Of a DNA stretch of 64,000 nt, positions 25,814 through 34,315 are shown one piece after another; position 1 is the first letter of the stretch, and each line of letters opens with the position of its first letter. Location of the stretch: positions 558,001 through 622,000 of the forward strand of contig NZ_JYJB01000009.1 in the NCBI RefSeq assembly GCF_000956475.1. Reading direction: 5' to 3'. The notes below the pieces were generated by a model, which was given only the letters and a program-made list of their open reading frames with translations, was not told the origin of the DNA and made no database searches. A program made the position numbers and the translations under genes. The DNA is from Microbacterium hydrocarbonoxydans. Its GTDB lineage: Bacteria; Actinomycetota; Actinomycetes; Actinomycetales; Microbacteriaceae.

Positions 25814-27106
25814 ATGACCGACTCACCTCTCAGCGAGACGGCACGCTCCGCCCCCGACACGGGAGCTGCGGAGCGCGCCGTCGCCGCAGTCTGGCGCATC
25901 GAGTCGGCGAAGATCGTAGCGACGCTGACGCGGCTGGTCGGCGACTTCGGCCTCGCCGAGGACCTCGCTCAGGAGGCCCTGATCGATGCGCTGGCCCAGT
26001 GGCCCGTCGACGGTGTGCCGCGCAACGGCGCGGCCTGGCTCACAGCTGTCGCGAAGCGCAAGGCGATCGACGGCTGGCGTCGGAGAGAGCGCCTCGACGA
26101 GCGGATGGCGCTGCTCGCACATGATCTCGAGCGGGAGCAGGACGAGGCGGCCGATGCGCTGCCCTGGGATCCGGATGCCGTCGACGACGACGTGCTGCAG
26201 CTCATCTTCATCTCGTGCCACCCCGTGCTCTCGCGGGAGGCACAGGTGGCGCTCACCCTCCGTGTGGTCGGCGGCCTGTCAAGCGAGGAGATCGCGCGGG
26301 CTTTCCTCGTGCCCTCGGCGACCGTGCAGCAGCGGATCGTACGCGCCAAGAAGACACTGACCGCGGCGAACGTTCCGTTCGAGATGCCCGCGAAGCAAGA
26401 GCACGCAGCCCGCCTCGGCGCGGTTCTCGGGGTTCTGTACCTGATCTTCAACGAGGGGCACTCGGCGTCCAGCGGCACCGACTGGATGCGGCCGGAGCTC
26501 AGTCTCGAGGCCATCCGGCTGTGCCGCGTGCTCGCCGCGCTCATGCCACGCGAACGAGACGTGCACAGTCTGCTGGCGCTCATGGAGCTGACCGCGGCAC
26601 GCTTCCCCGCACGAGTCGATGCGCACGGCGATCCGGTGCTGCTCGCCGACCAGGATCGCAGCCGCTGGGATCGCAGCCGCATCGCGCGCGGGCGCGCCGC
26701 CCTGGAGCGCGCGGATGAACTCGGGGGCGGCCGCAGCGCTTACGGCCTGCAGGCGGCGATCGCGGAGTGCCACGCGGTCGCGCCGTCGGTGGAGCAGACC
26801 GACTGGGAGCGCATCGTCGTGCTCTACGAGGCCCTGGGCCGCATCGCGCCCTCACCCGTCGTGGAACTCAATCGGGCGGCGGCGGTCGCGATGGCGACGG
26901 GTCCGGCATCCGCTCTGCTGATCATCGACGGGCTGCAGGCCTCTGGAGGCCTCCGCGGATATCACCTGCTGCCGGCGACCCGGGCAGAGCTGCTGCTGCG
27001 GCTGGGGCGCGAAGACGAGGCGCGCAGCGAATTCGCGGCTGCCGCCGCGCTGGCGGGCAACGAGCGCGAGCGGAAGCTGCTCGAGGCGAAAGCCGCCGGG
27101 AACTGA
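25814..27106 (+). CDS. RNA polymerase sigma factor, ECF42 type with DUF6596/TPR-like extension
   Basis: 430 residues. Sigma region 2 (about 25-95; IVATLTRLVGDFGLAEDLAQEALIDAL) and region 4 HTH (about 130-185; LTLRVVGGLSSEEIARAFLVPSATVQQRIVRAKKTL). A long C-terminal extension (about 190-430) contains LGVLYLIFNEGHSASSG and helical TPR-like repeats. The length and the YCII gene 1 nt upstream identify the ECF42 group, which has no anti-sigma factor; the extension is thought to control activity. The start at 25814 is chosen since the upstream frame overlaps the YCII gene. Confidence 0.9.
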   Translation: MTDSPLSETARSAPDTGAAERAVAAVWRIESAKIVATLTRLVGDFGLAEDLAQEALIDALAQWPVDGVPRNGAAWLTAVAKRKAIDGWRRRERLDERMALLAHDLEREQDEAADALPWDPDAVDDDVLQLIFISCHPVLSREAQVALTLRVVGGLSSEEIARAFLVPSATVQQRIVRAKKTLTAANVPFEMPAKQEHAARLGAVLGVLYLIFNEGHSASSGTDWMRPELSLEAIRLCRVLAALMPRERDVHSLLALMELTAARFPARVDAHGDPVLLADQDRSRWDRSRIARGRAALERADELGGGRSAYGLQAAIAECHAVAPSVEQTDWERIVVLYEALGRIAPSPVVELNRAAAVAMATGPASALLIIDGLQASGGLRGYHLLPATRAELLLRLGREDEARSEFAAAAALAGNERERKLLEAKAAGN

Positions 27107-27110
27107 AAGA

Positions 27111-27150
27111 CCCGCCCCCTTCGCACGCCGTGGCGTTCGAAGGGGACGGG
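27111..27150. terminator. Bidirectional terminator between the ECF42 and YeaQ/YmgE genes
   Basis: Stem CCCGCCCCCTTCG (27111-27123) / CGAAGGGGACGGG (27138-27150) with one mismatch and a 14-nt loop, between two convergent genes. Confidence 0.7.
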
Positions 27151-27167
27151 CGTGATCGCGGCGTCGG

Positions 27168-27440
27168 TCAGTTGCGGACGCGGTCTCCGCGGCCGACGAT
27201 CAGACCGTAGATCAGCAGCACGATGATCGAACCCACGATGGCGAGGAGCCACGTGCCGATGTCCCAGAACTCGGTGAGGGGACGGTTGAGGATCAGGCTG
27301 CCGAGCCATCCACCGAGCAGCGCGCCCACGACGCCGAGCAGAAGTGTGACGAACCACCCTCCGCCCTGACGGCCGGGAAGGATCAACTTCGCGATGGCCC
27401 CTGCGATGAGGCCAAGAAGAAGAAAGCCGAGAAAGCTCAT
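27168..27440 (-). CDS. GlsB/YeaQ/YmgE-family stress response membrane protein
   Basis: 90 residues, three hydrophobic segments rich in Gly: MSFLGFLLLGLIAGAIAKLILPGRQGGGW, FVTLLLGVVGALLGGWLGSLIL, TWLLAIVGSIIVLLIYGLIVGR. Formerly called transglycosylase-associated proteins; associated with general stress, molecular function unknown. ATG 27440 has AAGGAG 6 nt upstream; the open frame extends 38 codons further but without support. Confidence 0.9.
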   Translation of the reverse strand: MSFLGFLLLGLIAGAIAKLILPGRQGGGWFVTLLLGVVGALLGGWLGSLILNRPLTEFWDIGTWLLAIVGSIIVLLIYGLIVGRGDRVRN

Positions 27441-27556
27441 GGTCAGCTCCTTAATGTCGGGAGCCCCGGGAATACCAGGGCGTCGTGGGAACCACTTTCC
27501 CGCATTCCGACGTTTCTTGCACACCCCCTTGCATCTGTCGCCCGGGTATGCCAAGA

Positions 27557-27582
27557 GGCCCGCCTCCTTCCGGAGGCGGGCC
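27557..27582 (-). terminator. Terminator of the Bax-inhibitor-like gene
   Basis: Perfect 11-bp stem GGCCCGCCTCC / GGAGGCGGGCC with TTCC loop, 24 nt downstream of the stop on the reverse strand, followed by TCTTGG. Confidence 0.75.
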
Positions 27583-27605
27583 CCTTCGAGCGCGAAGCGC
27601 GGGCG

Positions 27606-28526
27606 TCAGTTGCTGCGGGCGATCGCGATCATGCGCAGGATCTCGACGTAGAGCCACACGACGGTGACCATGATGCCGAAGGCGCCGAGCCAACCGTACT
27701 TGCGCGGTGCGCCGTTGCGCACGCCCTGCTGGATCTGGTCGAAGTCCATCACGAGCGAGTACGCGGCCATGATCACGACGAGCACGCCGATGATGAGACC
27801 CCACGGGATTCCGAGCGGGCCGGGAGCGCCGTGCAGGCCAAATGCATCCTTGACCACGCCGGTCCACATGAGCACGACGTTCAGAAGGGAGAAGACGAGG
27901 TAGCCGCCCATGGCGATCAGGAACACCTTGGTGGCTCGCTTCGACACACGGACGAGGCCAGTGGCGAACAATGCCAGCGTCACGCCGACAACGGCGACAG
28001 TGGCGACAGTGGCCTGCATCACGATGCCGGGCCACAGCACCTCGAAGAACGCCGAGATGCCTCCGATGAACAGACCCTCGAACACGGCGTACGTGAAGAT
28101 CAGCGCGGGGCGCACCTTCTTGCGCGAGGTGAACGAGACGACCATCGCGAGGACGAAGGCGCCGAGCCCGCCGACGATCCACGGCAGCATGTTCGGCGCG
28201 AATTGGTTGTAGGGATCGCGCTCAGGAGCGGCGACGCCGCCGAGCGTGAACACCCAGGCGATCGCGGCCGTGACGAGCATGATGCCGAAGAGCCCTGCCG
28301 TCTTCCACACGGTGTCTTCGACCGACATGCGGTCGGTCTCGATGGCGCCGGCCGGGGGAGCGGCGTACATGCCCTCCAGCTGCGCGTTGACGGTCGCGTC
28401 GATGCCGGCCTGCTGGAACGAGGCGGCCTGTGCACCCTGAGCCGCCTGCGGTGCGCCAGGGTAGGTCGCGACATTCCGCGGATCCTGCTGCTGGAACGCC
28501 GGATTGTTGAATGCGAAGTTGCTCAT
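27606..28526 (-). CDS. Bax inhibitor-1/YccA family membrane protein
   Basis: 306 residues. Hydrophilic Gln/Ala-rich N-terminus (about 75 residues), then seven predicted membrane helices with TAIAWVFTLGG, FEGLFIGGISAFFEVLWPGIVMQA and a conserved Asp in SLVMDFDQIQQGVRNGAPRKYGWLGAFGI near the end. Family members act as proton-dependent calcium leak channels or are linked to membrane protease control; the role here is not known. ATG 28526 is chosen; the upstream open frame is antisense to the next gene. Confidence 0.9.
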   Translation of the reverse strand: MSNFAFNNPAFQQQDPRNVATYPGAPQAAQGAQAASFQQAGIDATVNAQLEGMYAAPPAGAIETDRMSVEDTVWKTAGLFGIMLVTAAIAWVFTLGGVAAPERDPYNQFAPNMLPWIVGGLGAFVLAMVVSFTSRKKVRPALIFTYAVFEGLFIGGISAFFEVLWPGIVMQATVATVAVVGVTLALFATGLVRVSKRATKVFLIAMGGYLVFSLLNVVLMWTGVVKDAFGLHGAPGPLGIPWGLIIGVLVVIMAAYSLVMDFDQIQQGVRNGAPRKYGWLGAFGIMVTVVWLYVEILRMIAIARSN

Positions 28527-28613
28527 GGTGGGCCTCACTCCAAAGTGGTTGTAGGTCGCTTTCCTCCACGATACCCGGGAGGGGGACGGCCGGGGGTGTT
28601 CTACGCTGAGAGC

Positions 28614-29600
28614 GTGCCCAGGAAATCGCCGCTCGTGATCGGGCACCGGGGTGCGCCCGGTTACCGACCGGAGCACAGCCGCTCCTCCTATGAACTGGCG
28701 TTCGCCATGGGCGTTGACGCGGTCGAGCCCGACGTCGTCGCCACGAGAGACGGCGTCCTCGTGGTGCGCCACGAGAACGAGATCTCCGGCACGACCGACG
28801 TCGCCCGGCATCCGGAGTTCGCCGACCGCAAGACCACGAAGCGGGTCGACGGCCAGGCGCTGACCGGATGGTTCACCGAGGACTTCACCTGGGCCGAGCT
28901 CTCGACGCTCCGCTGCCGCGAGCGGCTTCCCGAGGTTCGCACCTCGAGCGCGACCTTCGACGACACTCAGCCGATCCTGCGCCTCACCGACCTGCTCGAC
29001 CTCGTTCGCAAGAGCTCCGTCGAGCACGGGCGGGAGATCGGAGTCGTCCTCGAGGTCAAGCACGCCACGTACTTCGCATCGATCGGGCTCGAACTCGCTC
29101 CGCTCATCGCACGCGACCTCCGCGCCACAGGCTGGGCCGACGGCGAGCTGCCGCTGATCATCGAGAGCTTCGAGTCGACGGTCCTCGGCCGGCTCCGTGA
29201 GCAGCGGATCGCCGCGTCCTACGTGTACCTGATCGAGGCCGCGGGCCGGCCGTACGATCTGCTCGTGGCGCAGGGCAAGCAGGCTCTGTCGTACAAGGCG
29301 ACCGTGAAGCCCGCGGGCCTGGACAGCCTGATCGGGCGCGTCGACGGCATCAGCGTGAGCAAGAAGATGCTGCTGGTGCCGGGCAACACGATCGTCGACG
29401 ATGCGCACGCCCGGGGGCTCAAGGTGTTCACCTGGACGTGCCGTCCGGAGAACGGCTTCCTCTCGCCCGAGTTCCGGGCCGGAGGAGGCAAGGCCGCATA
29501 CGGAGACTACGAATCGGAGTGGCGCGTGATCGCGGCGACCGGTGTCGACGGCGTCTTCGTCGACCAGCCCGATCTCGGGGTCGGCTTCTTCCGAGGCTGA
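28614..29600 (+). CDS. Glycerophosphodiester phosphodiesterase
   Basis: 328 residues, TIM-barrel enzyme releasing sn-glycerol 3-phosphate from glycerophosphodiesters. Active-site signatures: GHRGAPGYRPEHS at about 10-22 (catalytic His) and EPDVVATRDGVLVVRHE at about 38-54 (metal-binding Glu and Asp, second His). Lys of the EVKHATYF segment near residue 148 also fits. No signal peptide, so cytoplasmic. GTG start with TACGCT 6 nt upstream (28602-28607), apparently leaderless. Confidence 0.92.
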   Translation: MPRKSPLVIGHRGAPGYRPEHSRSSYELAFAMGVDAVEPDVVATRDGVLVVRHENEISGTTDVARHPEFADRKTTKRVDGQALTGWFTEDFTWAELSTLRCRERLPEVRTSSATFDDTQPILRLTDLLDLVRKSSVEHGREIGVVLEVKHATYFASIGLELAPLIARDLRATGWADGELPLIIESFESTVLGRLREQRIAASYVYLIEAAGRPYDLLVAQGKQALSYKATVKPAGLDSLIGRVDGISVSKKMLLVPGNTIVDDAHARGLKVFTWTCRPENGFLSPEFRAGGGKAAYGDYESEWRVIAATGVDGVFVDQPDLGVGFFRG

Positions 29601-29603
29601 GGC

Positions 29604-30065
29604 TCAGAGCGGGCCGAGCACCTCGTGCACATCCGCGTGGAGCGTGAGCGTGCGCAGCGGCTGCAGGATCTCGCGCTCCTCGAAGCGGAAATGCGACTCC
29701 ATGATCGCGTTCACTCCGTCGAGATGCCCCTCGACGACCTCGGCATCCGCGCCGCTCTCCACGGCGCTGCGCAGCGCGCCCAGCAGATGCGAGAGCATCG
29801 AGTGGTCCTGCATGAGCTTGTCGATCTTGTCGCCCAGTTCGGGATGCTCGGCGCGCAGCGCCGGAAACAGGCTCTGGTCTTCGCTGCGATGGTGGCCGTC
29901 GAGCGCGGTGCAGAAGCCGATGCAGAACAGCGCCAGATCGGATGCCGCATTCGGCGCGTCGACGCCGGATTCCAGCGCTTGACGAGTCGCGGCCAGTGCG
30001 GCGCGGAGCCGGGTGTGCGCAGAGCGGAGTTCAGCGTCCCAGGCGATCAGGCGGTCGGCATTCAT
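29604..30065 (-). CDS. Hemerythrin/HHE-domain protein
   Basis: 153-residue four-helix bundle with the iron-binding pattern of hemerythrin-like proteins: His17, His58-His59 with Glu62 (GHHRSEDQ), His88 (QDHSM), His125 and Glu129 (SHFRFEE). A non-haem di-iron centre for oxygen, nitric oxide or redox sensing is expected. TAGACT lies 7 nt before the ATG (30073-30078), so leaderless. Convergent with the phosphodiesterase gene, 3 nt apart. Confidence 0.87.
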   Translation of the reverse strand: MNADRLIAWDAELRSAHTRLRAALAATRQALESGVDAPNAASDLALFCIGFCTALDGHHRSEDQSLFPALRAEHPELGDKIDKLMQDHSMLSHLLGALRSAVESGADAEVVEGHLDGVNAIMESHFRFEEREILQPLRTLTLHADVHEVLGPL

Positions 30066-30104
30066 CCGGGCCAGTCTATTCGGTCGCCGATCGGCGCCCG
30101 AGGG

Positions 30105-30503
30105 TCAGGCGCTGCGGCCGAACACTCCGTCGCGGCTCGAGACGATCTCCTTGCCGAGTGGCATCAGCGACACCGGGATCAGCTTGAAGTCGGCGATGCC
30201 CATCGGGATGCCGATGATCGTGACGCACAGTGCGAGGCCCGAGACGATGTGCCCGATCGCCAGCCACCAGCCGGCGAGGATCACCCAGATCACGTTGCCG
30301 ACGGCCGATCCGACGCCGGAGGTGGGCTTCTCGACCACCTCGCGGCCGAACGGCCAGATCGCGTAGCCGGCGATGCGGAACGAGGCGATCGCCCAGGGGA
30401 TGGTGACGATGGGGATGCACAGCAGGATTCCTGCGAGGACGTAGCCGAACCAGAGCCCGAGGCCGGCGAAGATGAGCCAGATGATGTTGAGGATCGTGCG
30501 CAC
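30105..30503 (-). CDS. YccF-domain membrane protein
   Basis: 132 residues with the two YccF repeats: LNIIWLIFAGLGLWFGYVLAGILLCIPIVTIPWAIASFRIAGYAIWPFG and the related NVIWVILAGWWLAIGHIVSGLALCVTIIGIPMGIADFKLIPVSLMPLG form. Function unknown. GTG 30503 is the only plausible start near the conserved beginning; GAGAAT 6 nt upstream (30510-30515) could be its -10 box. The open frame running on to 33080 is antisense to pcrA. Confidence 0.85.
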   Translation of the reverse strand: MRTILNIIWLIFAGLGLWFGYVLAGILLCIPIVTIPWAIASFRIAGYAIWPFGREVVEKPTSGVGSAVGNVIWVILAGWWLAIGHIVSGLALCVTIIGIPMGIADFKLIPVSLMPLGKEIVSSRDGVFGRSA

Positions 30504-30599
30504 GATCAGATTCTCGCATCGGATGCCTGAGCGCGCGCCGTTCGAGCGCCCCAACGCGCTGTCCGCGGTGTCTGTGGCGACGCCTAGACTCGTAAGGCC

Positions 30600-33056
30600 A
30601 TGACCGAAGCCCCCCTCATCGTCCCCGGATCCGTCGGCCCCCGCTCCACTGCAGAGCAGGGGCAGGACGACCTCCTCGCCGGCCTCAATCCGCAGCAGCT
30701 CGAGGCGGTGACCTATCGCGGTCCGGCTCTGCTCATCGTCGCGGGCGCGGGCTCGGGCAAGACCAGCGTGCTGACCAGGCGCATCGCCTCGCTGCTGCGC
30801 GCTCGGGAGGCCTGGCCCAGCCAGATCCTCGCCATCACCTTCACCAACAAGGCCGCGGGTGAGATGCGCGAGCGCGTCGAGCAGCTCGTCGGCGAGGCGG
30901 CCCGCGGCATGTGGATCTCGACCTTCCACTCGGCGTGCGTGCGGATCCTCCGGCGAGAGGCGGAGCAGTTCGGCTTCACGAAGTCCTTCACGATCTACGA
31001 CTCGGGCGACTCCCGAGCCCTCATCAAGCGTCTGGTCAAGGAGCACGAGGCCGACGCCTACGGCCTCACTCCGGCATCGGTCCAGGGCCGCATCTCGAAG
31101 CTCAAGAACGAACTGTCCGACGCCGAGGCGTACGCGCGCCAGGCCAACATGTCCGACCCGGCGGAGCGGATCTTCGTCGAGCTGTTCGCCGACTACCAGC
31201 GCCAGCTGCAGAAGGCCAACGCCTTCGACTTCGACGATCTGATCGGTCAGACGGTCTACCTGTTCCGCGCGTTCCCCGAGGTCGCGAACACATATCGTCG
31301 TCGCTTCCGGCACATCCTGGTCGACGAGTATCAGGACACGAATCACGCGCAGTACGCGCTGATCCACGAGCTCACGCGACCGGCGTCCGGCGACGCGCCC
31401 GATCCGTATGCCTCGAACGGCATGATGATCTTCGAACCCGAGACCACTCCCGAGCTCGCGGGCGCCTCGCTCACAGTCGTCGGCGATTCGGATCAGTCGA
31501 TCTACGCCTTCCGCGGCGCCGACATCCGCAACATCAGCGAATTCGAACGCGACTTCCCCGGGGCTCGCGTCGTGCTGCTCGAGCAGAACTACCGTTCGAC
31601 CCAGAACATCCTGTCGGCCGCCAACGCCGTGATCGGCAACAACTTCGACCGCAAGGACAAGAAGCTCTGGAGCGACAAGGGCGACGGCGACAAGATCATC
31701 GGGTTCACCGGCTACTCGCAGCACGACGAGGCCCAGTTCGTGGCCGACGAGATCGAGTCGCTCCGTCGCGCCGGATACCCCTATTCCGAGATGGCCGTGT
31801 TCTACCGCACCAACTCGCAGTCGCGCGCGCTGGAGGAGATCTTCATCCGCTCGGCGGTGCCCTACAAGATCATGGGCGGCACCAAGTTCTACGAGCGCGC
31901 CGAGATCAAAGACGCGCTGGCGTATCTCGTGGCCGTGGCGAACCCGGCCGACGAGATGGCCGTTCGACGCATCCTCAACAAGCCGCGCCGCGGCATCGGC
32001 GACGTCAGCGAGACGGCGATCGCCCGCTTCGCGGAAGAGCACGGCATCACGTTCCGGCAGGCGCTGTCGGTGCCCGGTGAGCTCGGCTTCGGTCCCAAGA
32101 TCCAGGCGGCGATCGCACAGCTCGACGCGGTGCTCGCGGAGGCCACGGAGATCATGCTGCCGGCATCCGGCGAGCTGCCGCCGCCGAGCTCGGTCGCCGA
32201 CGGGCTCGTCGTGCTGCTCTCGAAGAGCGGCTACCTCGACGCGCTTCGCGCCAGCCGCGATCCGCAGGACGAAGCCCGCGTCGAGAACCTCGACGAGTTC
32301 GTCGCGGTCGCCCGCGACTTCGCACGCAACAACCCCGAGGGCACGATCGTCGACTTCCTCACCGAGGTCGCGCTGGTCTCCGACGCCGACGACCTCGACG
32401 ACGAGTCGGGTTCGGTGTCGCTCATGACGATGCACACCGCGAAGGGCCTCGAGTACGACGCGGTGTTCGTCACCGGCGTCGAGGAAGACCTGATCCCGCA
32501 CCGCATCTCCGCGGGGGAGCCCGGGGGCCCGCAGGAGGAGCGACGGCTCTTCTACGTCGGAATCACCCGCGCGCGCAAGCGCCTGCACCTGTCGCTCGCG
32601 ATGACGCGCGCGCAGTTCGGCGAGGTGACGGTCGCGATGCCCAGCCGCTTCCTGCAGGAGATCCCGGCCGGGCTGATCGACTGGCGTCAGTCGCCGGGAG
32701 ACGTGAACTCGCGCGGCGGCATGCAGTCGCGCGCGCTCAACGCACGACGAGCCGGGGGGTTCGGAGGCAGCGCGAGCTCGGGCGATCGCTTCGCGGTCAA
32801 GCCGCTGCCCGGACGCGACCAGCTGAAGCCTCTCTCGACAGCCATGGACAAGTTCCCGAACCGGGTCACGGCGAAGATGCGCGACAACGGAGACCTCGAG
32901 CTCGCCCCGGGCGATCGCATCCGCCACACCGACTTCGGCGACGGGCGAGTGGATGCCGTGACGGGCGAGGGCGCGAAGCGCATCGCGCACGTGCGGTTCG
33001 ACTCTGCGGGGCAGAAGAAGCTGCTGATCAAGGTCGCGCCGATCGAGAAGATCTGA
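30600..33056 (+). CDS. pcrA: ATP-dependent DNA helicase PcrA/UvrD
   Basis: 818-residue superfamily 1 helicase for repair and replication restart. Walker A AGAGSGKT near residues 48-55, motif Ia AITFTNKAAGEM, Walker B VDEYQDTNHAQY, motif III VGDSDQSIYAFRGA, motif V TMHTAKGLEYDAVF, motif VI FYVGITRARKRL. The C-terminal part has RHTDFGDGRVDAVTGEGAKRIAHVRFD, the Tudor-like RNA polymerase-binding tail typical of PcrA. TAGACT at 30585-30590 is 9 nt before the ATG. Confidence 0.96.
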   Translation: MTEAPLIVPGSVGPRSTAEQGQDDLLAGLNPQQLEAVTYRGPALLIVAGAGSGKTSVLTRRIASLLRAREAWPSQILAITFTNKAAGEMRERVEQLVGEAARGMWISTFHSACVRILRREAEQFGFTKSFTIYDSGDSRALIKRLVKEHEADAYGLTPASVQGRISKLKNELSDAEAYARQANMSDPAERIFVELFADYQRQLQKANAFDFDDLIGQTVYLFRAFPEVANTYRRRFRHILVDEYQDTNHAQYALIHELTRPASGDAPDPYASNGMMIFEPETTPELAGASLTVVGDSDQSIYAFRGADIRNISEFERDFPGARVVLLEQNYRSTQNILSAANAVIGNNFDRKDKKLWSDKGDGDKIIGFTGYSQHDEAQFVADEIESLRRAGYPYSEMAVFYRTNSQSRALEEIFIRSAVPYKIMGGTKFYERAEIKDALAYLVAVANPADEMAVRRILNKPRRGIGDVSETAIARFAEEHGITFRQALSVPGELGFGPKIQAAIAQLDAVLAEATEIMLPASGELPPPSSVADGLVVLLSKSGYLDALRASRDPQDEARVENLDEFVAVARDFARNNPEGTIVDFLTEVALVSDADDLDDESGSVSLMTMHTAKGLEYDAVFVTGVEEDLIPHRISAGEPGGPQEERRLFYVGITRARKRLHLSLAMTRAQFGEVTVAMPSRFLQEIPAGLIDWRQSPGDVNSRGGMQSRALNARRAGGFGGSASSGDRFAVKPLPGRDQLKPLSTAMDKFPNRVTAKMRDNGDLELAPGDRIRHTDFGDGRVDAVTGEGAKRIAHVRFDSAGQKKLLIKVAPIEKI

Positions 33057-33134
33057 GTCCGGCGCGACGGCACGCCGCACGCTCCCGCATCATGCGGCGC
33101 TGACGTTCACCGCCGCCGGTTAGGCTGGCACATT

Positions 33135-34271
33135 ATGGCTCTGTTCTCCCGCCGCAAGAAGTCCGCAGACACCGCTGTCCCGGCATCCGACGTCGCCGAA
33201 TCCGAGGTCGCCGACTCCGACGTCGAGGTGCCGGAGTCGGATTCCGCCGTCGAGGTCGAACAGGCGCCGACCATCGGCATCTCGGTGCAGGCGTTCCGCG
33301 GCGTCGGCGCTCAGGCCGGGCCCGAGGTCTCGCTCGACCAGCCTGAGCAGGCGAGCGCTCCCGCAGCATCCGCCCCCGCACCGGCTGCGCCCGCACAGGC
33401 CGCGCCTGTCCAGAGCGCGGCCGCCGAGCAGCGCCGGCTTCCGCTGGCGCCGCCCATGCCGCCCGAGCAGACCGAGACCGTGCCCGGCATGAAGGACAAC
33501 GTCCTGCTGCGCGAAGCTCTCACGCAGATCGAGGCCGGCGCCTCGAACGACCAGCTGCTCGGCGTCATGCGCCAGGCACTGCAGGGGCACCTGTACATCC
33601 GCGTCAACGGCGATGCCCGTGCGCAGATCGCCGAGGGAAAGCCCCTGTCAGTCGCGGTGGTGCGTGACGGAGACCGCCAGTTCATGCTCGCGTTCAGCTC
33701 GGCAGCCGCCGTGCGCGACTCGGTGCAGCTCGAGAAGGACCCTTCCGCGACGTCCGCCGTCGCGCAGCCGGTCACTTCCGTCATGCAGCAGGTCGTCGCC
33801 GGAGACTTCGCGGGACTCATCGTCGACAACGCCTCGGCTCCGCACCGCGTCGTCTTCCCGACTGAGCTCCTGCAGAAGGCGCTCGAGCAGGGCGACGCCG
33901 AGATGAAGGTCAAGTCGCTTCTGGCCGCGCCCCGCGAGCAGGACACGGCAGTCAAGGTGGGCGAGGCGCTCGCCGCCAAGCGGATGTGGGTCGCGGTGAA
34001 CGACGGCGCCGAGGGGGCCCCTGTCGGCATCGCCGAGGCGCAGACCCCCGACGGCAAGAGGTTCCTGCAGCTGTTCTCGCATCCGCTCGAGGTCATCGCC
34101 CTGGGACGCGGCGACCGGCCGCTCCCGTTCGAGCCTGCACAGCTGGCCAGCGTGCTCGCAGGTCACGCCGAGATGGCCGGTGTGATCATCGACCCGGCGG
34201 GTCCGACCCTGGTCGTGGAGCGCGACGCGCTCGCGCCCGTGCTCGAGCTGGCTGTCGACTCCGCGGAGTGA
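33135..34271 (+). CDS. SseB-family protein
   Basis: 378 residues. Acidic, low-complexity N-terminus with DVAESEVADSDVEVPESDS (about 16-38) and an Ala/Pro-rich linker (about 70-100). Then two SseB-like alpha/beta repeats: NDQLLGVMRQALQGHLYIRVNGDARA onward and VGEALAAKRMWVAVNDGAEGAPVGIAEAQTPDGKRFLQLFSHPLEV onward. Role unknown; SseB was named in E. coli for enhancing serine sensitivity. TAGGCT at 33121-33126 lies 8 nt upstream of the ATG. Confidence 0.82.
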   Translation: MALFSRRKKSADTAVPASDVAESEVADSDVEVPESDSAVEVEQAPTIGISVQAFRGVGAQAGPEVSLDQPEQASAPAASAPAPAAPAQAAPVQSAAAEQRRLPLAPPMPPEQTETVPGMKDNVLLREALTQIEAGASNDQLLGVMRQALQGHLYIRVNGDARAQIAEGKPLSVAVVRDGDRQFMLAFSSAAAVRDSVQLEKDPSATSAVAQPVTSVMQQVVAGDFAGLIVDNASAPHRVVFPTELLQKALEQGDAEMKVKSLLAAPREQDTAVKVGEALAAKRMWVAVNDGAEGAPVGIAEAQTPDGKRFLQLFSHPLEVIALGRGDRPLPFEPAQLASVLAGHAEMAGVIIDPAGPTLVVERDALAPVLELAVDSAE

Positions 34272-34315
34272 GCGCGGGGGTTCCGTGCGTCGGATGCTGC
34301 CTCTAGGGTCGAGTC

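Noticed and set aside
30105..33080. Open reverse frame of 991 codons covering pcrA
   Set aside because: Only its last 132 codons (YccF protein) look like a real protein; the rest is antisense to the well-supported helicase gene.
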